Assembly: GCA_015075725.1 (NCBI GenBank)
Contig: JABTTV010000001.1
Span: 1 to 64,000, forward strand
Direction of reading: 5' to 3'
Length of the DNA stretch: 64,000 nt
Source: Anaerolineales bacterium
Lineage (GTDB): Bacteria > Chloroflexota > Anaerolineae > Anaerolineales > Villigracilaceae
Below, in pieces: positions 36,954-45,031 of this stretch. The translations under genes and the position numbers were made by a program. Position 1 is the stretch's first letter. Every line of letters starts with the position of its first letter. Under the pieces are notes generated by a model that was not told the origin of the DNA, did no database searches, and saw only the letters and a program-made list of their open reading frames with translations.

Positions 36954-37760
36954 TTATTGGTTGGCAACGACCGACAAAATAAACTCCAGGATCGTTTTCT
37001 GGAATTCATCCTTATGCTGCGTGTCAAATAGTTCCGTGCCGTGCGCCGTACCGGGGTAGGTCTTCCATTCCTTGGGTTCTGATGCCAGGTTAAATAACTC
37101 CTGCGTCGCTTCCACCGGGACGGTATCATCTTCCTTGGCTGTGATAAATAATTTGGGGATATCTGAATCCATATCACCCGTTTCGATGGCAAAGCCCCAT
37201 TGCTCGATCTCTGGCGGAGAGGCTACGACCACCAACCCATCAGCTTGCGATTCGACAGTTAATTTGGCAGAGGCGCATCCGCCCAGGCTTGCGCCGACCA
37301 GGATGATCTTCTGTGCGCCTCGAGCGCGTATGAACGCAATCGCACCTCGCAGATCATCCACAAATTTTTGGATCTTGGCTTCATCTACAGAGCCATTCTC
37401 CCTGCATCCGCGCCAAAGGTAAGTGAGGGCAGTCAATCCCTGCGCAGCGGTGAGTTGGGCAAATTCCCGCCAGCCCGGGTCACAATTTCCCATCACAGAA
37501 AAAATGACGGCGGTATCACCTGAGCCGTAAAGCTCACCATTTATCGTCACGCCATCCGGAGTATCAAATGAGATCGAGTGGCTTTCGATGATCTCTTGCA
37601 GGGGCGCAGCGGTCGGATCCATAGGCGCAAATGCGGACTCGACGGGTGTGACAACGAGGTCTTGCGCAGGCGTCGGCTCTGGTGGTGAAGCAGGACTGCC
37701 GCATGCCTGAAGGGTAAGCATGAACAGAACGACCCAGTGAAGAACGGAATGTTTTTTCAT
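36954..37760 (-). CDS. Alpha/beta-hydrolase lipoprotein (dienelactone hydrolase-like)
   Basis: A 268-residue exported lipoprotein. The signal peptide ends in the lipobox LQAC (residues about 17-20), followed by a Pro/Thr-rich linker. The hydrolase domain has the nucleophile elbow GASLGG (Ser), a late Asp in FITAKEDDTVPVE and the His of PGTAHGTELF, a complete catalytic triad. The substrate is unknown. The ATG 37760 is used because the lipoprotein signal starts there; a TTG 9 bp upstream has slightly better Shine-Dalgarno spacing. Confidence 0.82.
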   Translation of the reverse strand: MKKHSVLHWVVLFMLTLQACGSPASPPEPTPAQDLVVTPVESAFAPMDPTAAPLQEIIESHSISFDTPDGVTINGELYGSGDTAVIFSVMGNCDPGWREFAQLTAAQGLTALTYLWRGCRENGSVDEAKIQKFVDDLRGAIAFIRARGAQKIILVGASLGGCASAKLTVESQADGLVVVASPPEIEQWGFAIETGDMDSDIPKLFITAKEDDTVPVEATQELFNLASEPKEWKTYPGTAHGTELFDTQHKDEFQKTILEFILSVVANQ

Positions 37761-37813
37761 AGGAATCAATATAACGAAATCCTATTGAGATGTCACCCCT
37801 CCAGCAGACTGGT

Positions 37814-39937
37814 TTATTCCCCGATGGAAACAGGCTTTGAATTGATAAGAATTTCGTTTCCCGACATTTCAACGACATCATTTTCAAACCCAAAGAATGT
37901 CCAAAAGCGGACGGTGGGTTGATCGGCTTCAAACAGGAGGGAGATCGCCGGTTCTTTCTGCCCGTAATAGCGTGAGCGCCATCCGCGGGTGGAGTTGGGA
38001 TCAGCGCGAAGAATGGAGAATTTCCCTTCGCCGTTCAATAAGCCAGTTTGGATTTTATATGTACTCGCTTCATATTTTAGGTGAAGCGAGTTCTTGTTTT
38101 GTGTGAAGGGGACATCGTTCAGGAGCCAATGCAGGGTGTAGTGATGCGGTCCTTTCGCAGAGAGATCGTCGGTGACCAGCCACCTGTCCCCTTCCAATGC
38201 CATGACCGTGCGTTTGTGGCGGACGGGCTTGTAGCCGTCATGTTCGCCTTGCCAGAGTTTTTCGGATTGCTTGAGAACTTTGCCTTTTGCCCAATTCGTC
38301 CATGTAAAGCGGCTGACGAGGGTCATTTGGTCTTTACCGTCTACGGTCACGGTGTTGTGTGCGGAAGTTCTCGCTAGTCCATTGCGCCAGATGCCTTCGC
38401 CGGAGTAGAGATAGGTTCCAGCATCAACAGCGATGTTGTGACTGCCCATCCACAAGTCCATGTGGAGTTGGTCGGCGTGCGAGGGGCGGGAGGTGAAGTC
38501 GGTGCAGCGGATGATGGCGCGGGAGTCCGTGTTGCGGAGGATGTAGGTGCCGCCATCGGAAAAACTTTTACCGCCAAGCTCGCTAAGATCGCGAAGAAAA
38601 CCTTTGTTTTTCTTTGCGTCCTTTGCGCTCTTCACGGTTGACTGTTCTCCGCAAATCCAGAAGACATCTTCGTCCCAATCGCCGGGTTCGAACATGGGTT
38701 GACCGGTGGTGATGACTGAGCCCAATTGCAAGAGTGGACGATAATCTGTGAAGTCGCAGTTGTTGAGCGGCAACACTAATGCGCCGTCGTTGGAGCCGTA
38801 GACGGGCATTTGTCCGGTGGCGGGGTCGATGAGGTGGGAGAGGTATTGGATGGAGGAAGAGATGGAGGAGTATAGAGAATTGGAGAATTGGATGTTGTTG
38901 AGTTCAGCAAGGCGAATTGCGTAAAGACAAAGATGAAGAATGAAGCGATGGTAGTTGAGGGAATACATGGAATAACTGCCATCGGAGAAGATTTGTTTGG
39001 TTGCTTCTTCTTCGAGCAGGCGTTTTCCGAGTGTGAAATAGTTTTTTGCTTCTTTGAGTTCGGGGAATAATAGCCCGACCATCCATAGACCGAAGGCTTC
39101 GCTGATGGTGTGGTTGCTGCGGGTGGAGATGGCGTAGCCGATGTTTTTGTAGATGCGTTCGGTTTGGGATGCGAGGTATTGGGTAAATTGGGAAATTTGT
39201 AGATTGGTTGTGGATGGCGAGTGGATGAAGGCGTAGAAACCGAAGGTCCATGCCATAAGACCGAGGGCGATCTCTTGTCCGTCTTTCCAGTTGGCGCCGG
39301 TGTTGGGGGGATTGTGGTCTGCCCAGTCTTGGATCAGTTGCCAGAAGGCTTGTGAGTACGTTTCGTCTTGTGTCGCAGCGTAGGCGCGGACGAGGGTGTA
39401 GACGAAGGCAAAGCGGTTCGGTTCCCAGATGAATTTGATGTCTGCCGTTGAGTCGTCGGAGATTTGGGACCAGTGTTTAGTCCTGCTCCCAACGCCGTCC
39501 TCGGCGTTGGATGTATATGCCAAACCCGCCGCCGAGGACGGCGGCTTGAGCGTGGATGGAATTTGATGCCAATTGGGTGGGAAGCCTGTTTGATGGTATG
39601 TGTGTGAAAAGAATTTGAGTTCGCCACTTAAAAGACGATTTGCTTCTTCAATGGCGGTGTTGCCGTAATCATTAGGGCGGGGATGCTTCGCGACCGCCCC
39701 TACGGATGCAAAGAATTTAGGGGCATTTGTTTTGCGCCATGTAACATAGGAATCGGGATAGGAGGGGATGGAGGGGTGGAGCCAATGCTTGAGCGGACGG
39801 TCTGCCCATGCGTATTGCGGGGTTTGCAGGCGGATGAGTCCGGTGCGGAGGCGGAAGGCGTAGGCGAGGCGAAAGGCTGACCAACGTGGACCCAGTTCGA
39901 GGAAGAGTGAAGTGAGGGTTTTAATCCGATTGAGCAT
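37814..39937 (-). CDS. Heparinase II/III-family polysaccharide lyase-like protein
   Basis: A protein of about 707 residues with an alginate-lyase/heparinase (alpha/alpha) toroid (about 90-400) and a C-terminal heparinase II/III beta domain (about 440-690). Family features are RSNHTISEAFGLW, GSYSMYSLNYHRF, VYGSNDGALVLPL, and SRPSHADQLHMDLWMG with a conserved His. Such enzymes cleave uronic-acid polysaccharides and often sit with capsule or exopolysaccharide genes. Three segments (about residues 78-90, 130-150 and 445-468) are encoded by dispersed repeats and look like in-frame insertions. The start is uncertain: ATG 39937 or GTG 39946, with no clear ribosome-binding site. Confidence 0.82.
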   Translation of the reverse strand: MLNRIKTLTSLFLELGPRWSAFRLAYAFRLRTGLIRLQTPQYAWADRPLKHWLHPSIPSYPDSYVTWRKTNAPKFFASVGAVAKHPRPNDYGNTAIEEANRLLSGELKFFSHTYHQTGFPPNWHQIPSTLKPPSSAAGLAYTSNAEDGVGSRTKHWSQISDDSTADIKFIWEPNRFAFVYTLVRAYAATQDETYSQAFWQLIQDWADHNPPNTGANWKDGQEIALGLMAWTFGFYAFIHSPSTTNLQISQFTQYLASQTERIYKNIGYAISTRSNHTISEAFGLWMVGLLFPELKEAKNYFTLGKRLLEEEATKQIFSDGSYSMYSLNYHRFILHLCLYAIRLAELNNIQFSNSLYSSISSSIQYLSHLIDPATGQMPVYGSNDGALVLPLNNCDFTDYRPLLQLGSVITTGQPMFEPGDWDEDVFWICGEQSTVKSAKDAKKNKGFLRDLSELGGKSFSDGGTYILRNTDSRAIIRCTDFTSRPSHADQLHMDLWMGSHNIAVDAGTYLYSGEGIWRNGLARTSAHNTVTVDGKDQMTLVSRFTWTNWAKGKVLKQSEKLWQGEHDGYKPVRHKRTVMALEGDRWLVTDDLSAKGPHHYTLHWLLNDVPFTQNKNSLHLKYEASTYKIQTGLLNGEGKFSILRADPNSTRGWRSRYYGQKEPAISLLFEADQPTVRFWTFFGFENDVVEMSGNEILINSKPVSIGE
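38570..38638. repeat. Family C repeat inside the heparinase gene
   Basis: The ends ACCGCCAAG and CTTCACGGT are inverted. The interior has GCGAAG and CTTTGCGTCCTTTGCG blocks like the intergenic copy at 30449-30525. Read on the minus strand it encodes a Lys/Ala-rich segment ending in LSELGG, in frame. Confidence 0.6.
39489..39545. repeat. Twin hairpins inside the heparinase gene
   Basis: The first hairpin has 9-bp arms CCAACGCCG/CGGCGTTGG (loop TCCT). The second has 7-bp arms GCCGCCG/CGGCGGC (loop AGGA), so the loops are complementary and the two cores are inverted copies. They are in frame and encode about 19 residues. Confidence 0.6.
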
Positions 39938-39997
39938 TTTCACCACAAAGGGTCACACGTGTGCTTGCGCACAGTGCAGGCGCAGTGTCACAAAGGT

Positions 39998-41014
39998 TTA
40001 ATTCGTGCCCTTCGAGTTTAATTTTCTCACATATCGAGAGAGAAGAATCCAGATAAGCGGAAGTCCAATAATAATTACGGGCGGGGCGTAGGGTTGTCCC
40101 CAGGACCAGGCGTAGGCGAGGGCGGCGGCGAGGAGGGTGAGCAGAATGTAGAGGGCGCTGACTTGGGCATGTTTGTAGCCGCCGATGACGAGACGTTGAT
40201 AGAGGTGGGTACGATGCGCGGCGAAGACGTTCTCGCGTTTGAGGGCGCGGCGGATGAAGGTGATGCCCGCGTCCATGATGAAGGTCCACATCAGGAGGGT
40301 GCCGAGCATGAGGGCGTCGCCGCCTTCGCTGGCAGAGAGGAGTGGGAGGACGGCGAAGGTGTAACCGAGGAAGGTGCTGCCTGCGTCGCCCATGAAAATT
40401 TTGGCGGGTGACCAGTTGTGAAAGAGAAAGCCCAAACTGCCCGCGGCGATGGCGAGCGCGACCCAAAAGACAAAGTTGTGACTCGTGCGCGTGGCGAGGA
40501 ACATCCAACCGAGGGCGGCAGAAAGCGCGACCCCGCCTGCAATGCCGTCGATGCCGTCCATGAAGTTGTAGGCATTGGTGAGACCGACGATCCACAGGAT
40601 GGTGATGATGAAGCCGACGATGCCGAGCGGAAGTTGCCCCAAGAGCGGAATGGTGACCGATTTGAAATAGCCCATGCCCAACACGGACACGAGCGCGACC
40701 AAGCCTTGCACTGCAAAGCGGACTCGCGGGCTGAGTGAATGTATGTCGTCTCGCCAGCCGAGGTAGGCAATGACCGCGCCGCAGATAAGGTAGATGAGGC
40801 TATGGGTGAGATTTGAGTTTATCGCTGCAACACATCCCGCCACGAGGACGACGATGACAATAGCCACACCCCCGCCGCGCGGAGTGGGCGCAGAATGGGA
40901 ACTGCGCTCGTTGGGATGGTCCATAATGCGGCGGCGTTCGGCGTATTGACGGATAATCCACACGCCGAGGGCGGAGAGGATGGTGAGGAGTGCGAAGATG
41001 AGGATGGAGGTCAC
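39998..41014 (-). CDS. WecA-like undecaprenyl-phosphate sugar-1-phosphate transferase
   Basis: A 338-residue polyprenyl-phosphate N-acetylhexosaminyl-1-phosphate transferase with ten or more membrane helices. Signature motifs are PTPRGGGVAI, YLGWRDD, NAYNFMDGIDGIAGG, KIFMGDAGSTFLGY and AAHRTHLYQRLV, with catalytic Asp residues and the His-rich cytoplasmic loop. It starts assembly of a surface polysaccharide by loading the first sugar phosphate onto the lipid carrier. The start is GTG 41014, without a strong ribosome-binding site. It precedes the heparinase-like gene by 60 bp, separated by a repeat, and probably forms an operon with it. Confidence 0.9.
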   Translation of the reverse strand: MTSILIFALLTILSALGVWIIRQYAERRRIMDHPNERSSHSAPTPRGGGVAIVIVVLVAGCVAAINSNLTHSLIYLICGAVIAYLGWRDDIHSLSPRVRFAVQGLVALVSVLGMGYFKSVTIPLLGQLPLGIVGFIITILWIVGLTNAYNFMDGIDGIAGGVALSAALGWMFLATRTSHNFVFWVALAIAAGSLGFLFHNWSPAKIFMGDAGSTFLGYTFAVLPLLSASEGGDALMLGTLLMWTFIMDAGITFIRRALKRENVFAAHRTHLYQRLVIGGYKHAQVSALYILLTLLAAALAYAWSWGQPYAPPVIIIGLPLIWILLSRYVRKLNSKGTN

Positions 41015-41098
41015 GGGGGTGATTCTAAACGAGAAATCGATTCAGACTTAACTTGGAGTTGATTCTGTTTCGATGGTCATTTTCTCCCCTGTTGTCCC

Positions 41099-41120
41099 GC
41101 CCGACGGTTAACCGTCGGGC
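41099..41120. repeat. Perfect 22-bp palindrome
   Basis: GCCCGACGGT/ACCGTCGGGC with a TA centre, followed by an AGCCCGCTAAAGCGG hairpin. It marks the junction between normal-GC DNA and the AT-rich block starting near 41150. Confidence 0.6.
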
Positions 41121-42597
41121 TATTCCTACGAAGCCCGCTAAAGCGGACTGCAAATATCAAGAAGTCTCAACACCTCTTCGATGTAATACCACCCTTAAGT
41201 CACTTATAACATTCGCACACAATTTTTTATCAATCTTCTCCAAGTTCCTTAGTAACCTTCGAGGGTGGACTAAGTTTCGTTTGTCTTTAATTCTAACAGC
41301 TTCATCTTTTGCTTCACCTAATTGAGCTTGCAACCTCTTAATAACTTCGCTAAGATTTGGATCTTTCTCTTCTTCAAAATAATTACGTTGTTCTATCTCG
41401 GAAAGCCAATCTAATAAAATTGCTTCTAAGATTGAACCGCACAATATCAAAACAGATTTATAAGCATTTACATTTAAACACTGATTGATTTCTGTAAAAT
41501 CATCTTTCAGAAGACTTGAGATTAAATCTCTTTTATGCAACCGTACTGTCTCTAGCTCTTCTAAAACAAACTCTCGTTGCACCTGTTTCTCTGAAATTTC
41601 TATTTTCGAGAAAAGCAAATCATTAAATAAATCTAGTTGATTTTTACCGCTATTCAAGAACATCTTTTCAAAAATAACTTGGGAATACTCTTGTGTAGCC
41701 AAATCTGGAAGGACTATCGGGAAATCCCGTAAATCCGACAAATTTATTCTTTGAAAAATTACACCCTTTTTATATCTCTCCGCATATTTACGTGCAGTAT
41801 CACTTTGAAGATATAAAAATAGATAATAAGGCGTTACGGCATCAGATTTTGGTCGAATTACAAAGAAAGTTGGAGAAGGATGCAATTCTTTATATGGAGG
41901 CACATCATGTATAAGGTAAGCTTTTTGAAAACCAATTGACGCAATAAGGATGTCTCCTTTTTGTAGAACAATATTTGTAATCTTATCTGACATGGGTATA
42001 TTATTAGGCAGCGGGTAACTAAAATACTTTGAATACAAATTGTGCCCAGAGTTTTGTGTAGAACGCGGTAAAAAGACCTCTGCTACAGAACTCAATGACA
42101 CCCATTTCTCGCTCTTGATTAATTCTTCGTTTTCAATTAATTCAGGGTCGTAGTATTCAATATTGAGGTGATCCTTATTAAATATTTTTGATTCAACAGA
42201 AAAGAAACGACAAAAGTCAGTTGCATCGGGAGTTTGACCTTCCGCCAAAATTAATTCAATAGATTTCAAATAAGATTCAAACTCGGGCGACATCCTAGGC
42301 ATTTCGCCAAACTCGCCACTCTTAATATTCTGTTTAACAATAGAGGAAAACAACTTCCCTGAGAACGAGCCAAAATATATTCGAGATCGTGATTGTTTTA
42401 TCAGCAAGACCAAAGAAAATCTTATAGCTGTAGCTGGTTCGAAAAGTGAGCCTATATCAAAAATACCCCCAACATTCCATTTATCAAACATAATTTTTCG
42501 TAATTCTTGGGCTTGCCGAGACAAACTAAGAAGTATTCCAGCAGGAAAAACCAATAAAGCAAAATTTTCTGACTTTTTTAAAACCTCTTTAGAAGTT

Positions 42598-43423
42598 ATC
42601 TCAAAAATGGTAAACTGGCGCTCAAACCCGAGTTGGGAGCGAGCCAATGGACCTTACAGATGAGCAATGGGAAGTTGTAGAACCTTTGTTACCCAAACCT
42701 GTAAAACGGGCAGATGGAAAAGGCAGACCAAGGGTAGATAACCGTGCTATCTTGAACGGTGTCCTTTGGGTCATGCGAACTGGTGCTCCTTGGCACGATA
42801 TGCCCAATCGGTACCCACCGTACCAAACCTGCCACAGACGGTTCCAGGAATGGGTCAAAACAGGCACATTTGAGACTATTCTCAGGAAACTGGTACAGGA
42901 TGTGAAAGAACGAGGCGACTTAGATCTGACAGAATGTTTCATCGATGGCACCTTTGTCATGGCTAAAAAAGGGGCTCAGGGGTGGGAAAAACCAAGCGGG
43001 GCAAGGGTACAAAGCTCATGGCAGTGGCAGATGGCGCTGGTTTTCCTGTCGCCATATCCGTTGGAAGTGCTTCGCCGCATGAGGTCAAGCTAGTCGAGAA
43101 GACCTTGAATGACCGATTGGTGGATGAGAACCCTGAACGATTGATTGGAGATCGAGCGTACGATAGTGACCCTTTGGATGAGAAGTTAGCTGAACAGGGC
43201 GTCTTGTTGATTGCACCGCACAAATCCAATCGCAAGAAGCCAAAGACCCAAGATGGTCGTGAGTTACGCCGCTATCGAAGGCGATGGAAAGTGGAACGTT
43301 TGTTTGCTTGGCTGCAAAACTACCGCCGCATTCTGGTTCGCTATGATCGTTTTCTTGAGAATTACCTCGCTTTCGTTCATCTGGCTTGCATTGTTATTTT
43401 TGTCAGAACCTATTTTTGAGATG
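42598..43423 (+). mobile_element. IS5-family insertion sequence, 826 bp
   Basis: The ends carry inverted ATCTCAAAAAT (42598-42608 and complement at 43412-43422). A 4-bp direct repeat AGTT flanks it exactly (42594-42597 and 43424-43427). It contains one transposase gene read through a -1 frameshift. Removing it restores the interrupted host gene, so the insertion is recent. Confidence 0.9.
42647..43419 (+). CDS. IS5-family transposase (two frames, -1 frameshift)
   Basis: Frame 1 (42647-43093) encodes the N-terminal part ([32 protein letters not shown] and the first catalytic Asp in ECFIDGTFV). Frame 2 (open from 42967 to 43419) encodes the rest: [17 protein letters not shown], the second Asp in [10 protein letters not shown], and the Glu in [18 protein letters not shown]. 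The switch lies at the A6G4 run 42965-42974; a TAA in frame 2 at 42964 sets its upstream limit. Programmed -1 slippage on A-rich runs is common in this IS group, so the gene is likely functional. The fused protein has about 257 residues, normal for IS5-type DDE transposases. Confidence 0.9.
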
Positions 43424-43668
43424 AGTTCTAGCATATTTTATTTCAGAGTCTTGATATGTTCCTAAGAGAGGGTAACTTCTTCGCTGATTTATGGCATCTA
43501 AAATTATTGAGTTATCCATAGTAGTTTAATCCTCCAATTACATTCTTAACTCCAAGTAAATCCCTCTCAAGGTAATGGAGACTATTTCACAACCTCTCTC
43601 ACCTGCAAATCAGAATAGGCGACGCCTAGATTCGTCTCGCCGTTGGGTTCGGCATCCTAGTATTTATA

Positions 43669-43699
43669 AATCTGGGAGATTGTGAAAATTTCCCAGATT
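43669..43699 (-). terminator. Terminator after the DUF4926 gene
   Basis: AATCTGGGA and TCCCAGATT form a 9-bp stem with a 13-base loop and A/T-rich flanks, 9 bp after the DUF4926 stop. Confidence 0.6.
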
Positions 43700-43707
43700 C
43701 TAATTAT

Positions 43708-43932
43708 TTACGCATACGACCGAACGTGCAAAATATCCGCACGCTGCATGGGGCGAATATCACTGACGGGAAGCGTCGCTACGGCGATAGTTTCCCCTTC
43801 GCCAGTCACAAATTCCACTTCGTAGGTTTTGCCGTCCTCGTACACATGCACTACAGCACCCACGTCTCCACGCTCAAGGTGATATTCTTTCAAATCTTTA
43901 GCAAGCACGATGCTATCAAATTCTTTTATCAT
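43708..43932 (-). CDS. DUF4926 small protein
   Basis: A 74-residue protein of the DUF4926 family, with the typical order FDSIVLAKDLKEYHLERGDVGAVVHVY, then YEVEFVTGEGETIAVATLP and a closing DIRPM. The fold is an SH3-like beta barrel. Members are often small partners found near toxin-antitoxin loci and mobile genes; the function is unknown. There is no ribosome-binding site. TATAAT lies exactly 9 bp before the ATG, suggesting a leaderless or nearly leaderless mRNA. Confidence 0.85.
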   Translation of the reverse strand: MIKEFDSIVLAKDLKEYHLERGDVGAVVHVYEDGKTYEVEFVTGEGETIAVATLPVSDIRPMQRADILHVRSYA

Positions 43933-43941
43933 GTTTGTTGG

Positions 43942-43947
43942 ATTATA
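43942..43947 (-). promoter_or_regulatory. -10 box 9 nt before the DUF4926 start
   Basis: TATAAT on the minus strand, followed by 9 nt and the ATG at 43932. The same spacing occurs at 47183-47188 and 47853-47858. Confidence 0.55.
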
Positions 43948-43976
43948 CCAACCTTAGCCGCAATTCCCTGGGCTGA

Positions 43977-44402
43977 CTAATCCAACTCCTTCGTCATAAA
44001 ATAACGTTGATGTCCGTGGGGGAAGTCTTTGAGTTCGCCATAGACTCGATAGCCTTGCTTTTTATAAAATTCTGGCGCTTGAAAACTGAAGGTGTCGAGA
44101 TAGACGTGCTGTGCTCCGCGTTTGCGGGCTTCTTCTTCGGCGAGTGCCAGCAGGCGCGCCCCGTAGCCTTTGCGGCGCAAGTCCGGTCGCAGCCACATCA
44201 GGTCGATGTAGAGCCAGTTCCAGTAGGCGAGGGCGATGACTCCGCCCGCGACTCTTTCTTCTGAGTCGTACACAACAAAGCAGATGCGTTTGGAATTTTC
44301 CGGTCCCGCCTGCTCTTCGTTGAAAGCGTTGATGCCCCCACCGATGGCTTCCCAGATCGGGTCTTCGATCTTTTCGACTTGTTTAATCTGATATTCGTCC
44401 AT
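43977..44402 (-). CDS. GNAT-family N-acetyltransferase
   Basis: A 141-residue acetyltransferase. The acetyl-CoA loop is LRPDLRRKGYGARLL (R-x-x-G-x-G/A) near residue 80, followed by EEEARKRGAQHVYLDTFSFQAPEFYKKQGY, the standard C-terminal helix, strand and Tyr. The acceptor is unknown. AAAAGGGAA precedes the ATG. It lies 36 bp after the BrnA-type antitoxin gene on the same strand. Confidence 0.88.
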   Translation of the reverse strand: MDEYQIKQVEKIEDPIWEAIGGGINAFNEEQAGPENSKRICFVVYDSEERVAGGVIALAYWNWLYIDLMWLRPDLRRKGYGARLLALAEEEARKRGAQHVYLDTFSFQAPEFYKKQGYRVYGELKDFPHGHQRYFMTKELD

Positions 44403-44438
44403 TTCCCTTTTCTCTTCTGTGCAAGGTGTACATCGAAA

Positions 44439-44738
44439 TTATTGATTTTGCACCATCACACCTGCTTCGACCATTGCTTTGGTCAGAGCAGATTCGGTCA
44501 CGCCTTGTTTTTTCAGGCTGGCAATTAATTTTGTGACTTCAGGTTTTGCGTCCAATGCGGCGAGGTCTTCGCGAAGTCCCTGCCCGATATAGGCGCGGAT
44601 CAAGGGCTGATAACCTGTAAATCCCTTATGCGGGGCGATGCGCTTGAGGTCGGCGATTACGTCATCGGGCATGCGAATCGTGATGGATGTCATCGAGCGT
44701 TTCTCGCTCAGTCGCTTTTTCAGTTTATTGATTTTCAT
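44439..44738 (-). CDS. brnA: BrnA-type antitoxin
   Basis: A 99-residue DNA-binding antitoxin. Residues about 16-60 (TSITIRMPDDVIADLKRIA followed by GFTGYQPLIRAYIGQGL) are a ribbon-helix-helix or BrnA-like motif, and the C-terminal half would wrap the toxin. Its start overlaps the end of the toxin gene by 14 bp, with toxin first and antitoxin second as in other BrnTA loci. It should repress its own promoter. Confidence 0.8.
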   Translation of the reverse strand: MKINKLKKRLSEKRSMTSITIRMPDDVIADLKRIAPHKGFTGYQPLIRAYIGQGLREDLAALDAKPEVTKLIASLKKQGVTESALTKAMVEAGVMVQNQ

Positions 44739-45021
44739 ATTTTTTTCTTTCCGCTTTTGTCGCTTTTCTTGCTGAAATTATTCTTATCGCCAGCCGACGC
44801 CAGACATAGGCAACATATAACAGACGCCATTTACGAGTCAAACCGATCGCCGCATCCCTCGTCTCGCCTTTTTCTTCTTGCGGTTCCACGGAGCGGATGA
44901 ATGGATCAAAGAATATCTCGCAGGCTTCCATGAAAGACACTTCATGCTTTTGGACATTTGTCTCTGCCTTTTCACTGTCCCATTCAAAGTCAATATCTTC
45001 AAGTTTGTAAGTTGTCTTCAT
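44725..45021 (-). CDS. brnT: BrnT-family ribonuclease toxin
   Basis: A 98-residue RelE-like mRNA-cleaving toxin. Family features are FEWDSEKAETNVQKHEVSF, EIFFDPFIRS, the TRDAAIGLTRKWRLLYVAYV strand pair and the C-terminal RIISARKATKAERKKYE with the catalytic Arg and Lys residues. It pairs with the overlapping brnA. It starts 10 bp after the stop of the epimerase gene, so it may also be read through from there. Confidence 0.88.
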   Translation of the reverse strand: MKTTYKLEDIDFEWDSEKAETNVQKHEVSFMEACEIFFDPFIRSVEPQEEKGETRDAAIGLTRKWRLLYVAYVWRRLAIRIISARKATKAERKKYENQ

Positions 45022-45031
45022 CGGTTTCAGT

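Larger units (their letters stand above)
41157..43519 (-). pseudogene. Adenine methylase-like/TRD/HEPN-like protein split by an IS element
   Basis: Removing the IS (42598-43423) and one AGTT copy joins a 32-codon start (ATG 43519, GGAGG upstream) to 478 codons with the frame intact, giving a 510-residue protein. Residues about 40-110 (FALLVFPAGILLSLS and GGIFDIGSLFEPATAIRFSLVLLIK) resemble the C-terminal part of N6-adenine methylase domains, but the SAM-binding and NPPY motifs are missing. Residues about 195-345 resemble an HsdS-type target-recognition domain (LQKGDILIASIGF, DLRDFPIVLPDLATQ). The last about 120 residues look like a HEPN or DUF4145-type domain with KDKRNLVHP. The DNA is AT-rich against its surroundings. 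No hsdR or hsdM lies nearby. The IS makes the gene non-functional as it stands. Confidence 0.65.

Noticed and set aside
39921-40595. Arg/His-rich minus-strand frame overlapping the WecA-like gene
   Set aside because: It is an out-of-frame shadow of a gene with clear family motifs.
43582-43656. Possible C-terminal gene remnant on the minus strand (NLGVAYSDLQVREVVK then stop)
   Set aside because: Only about 25 codons are open, an in-frame stop lies just upstream and I cannot name a family. It may be a scar of the AT-rich insertion, but it is not supportable as a gene.
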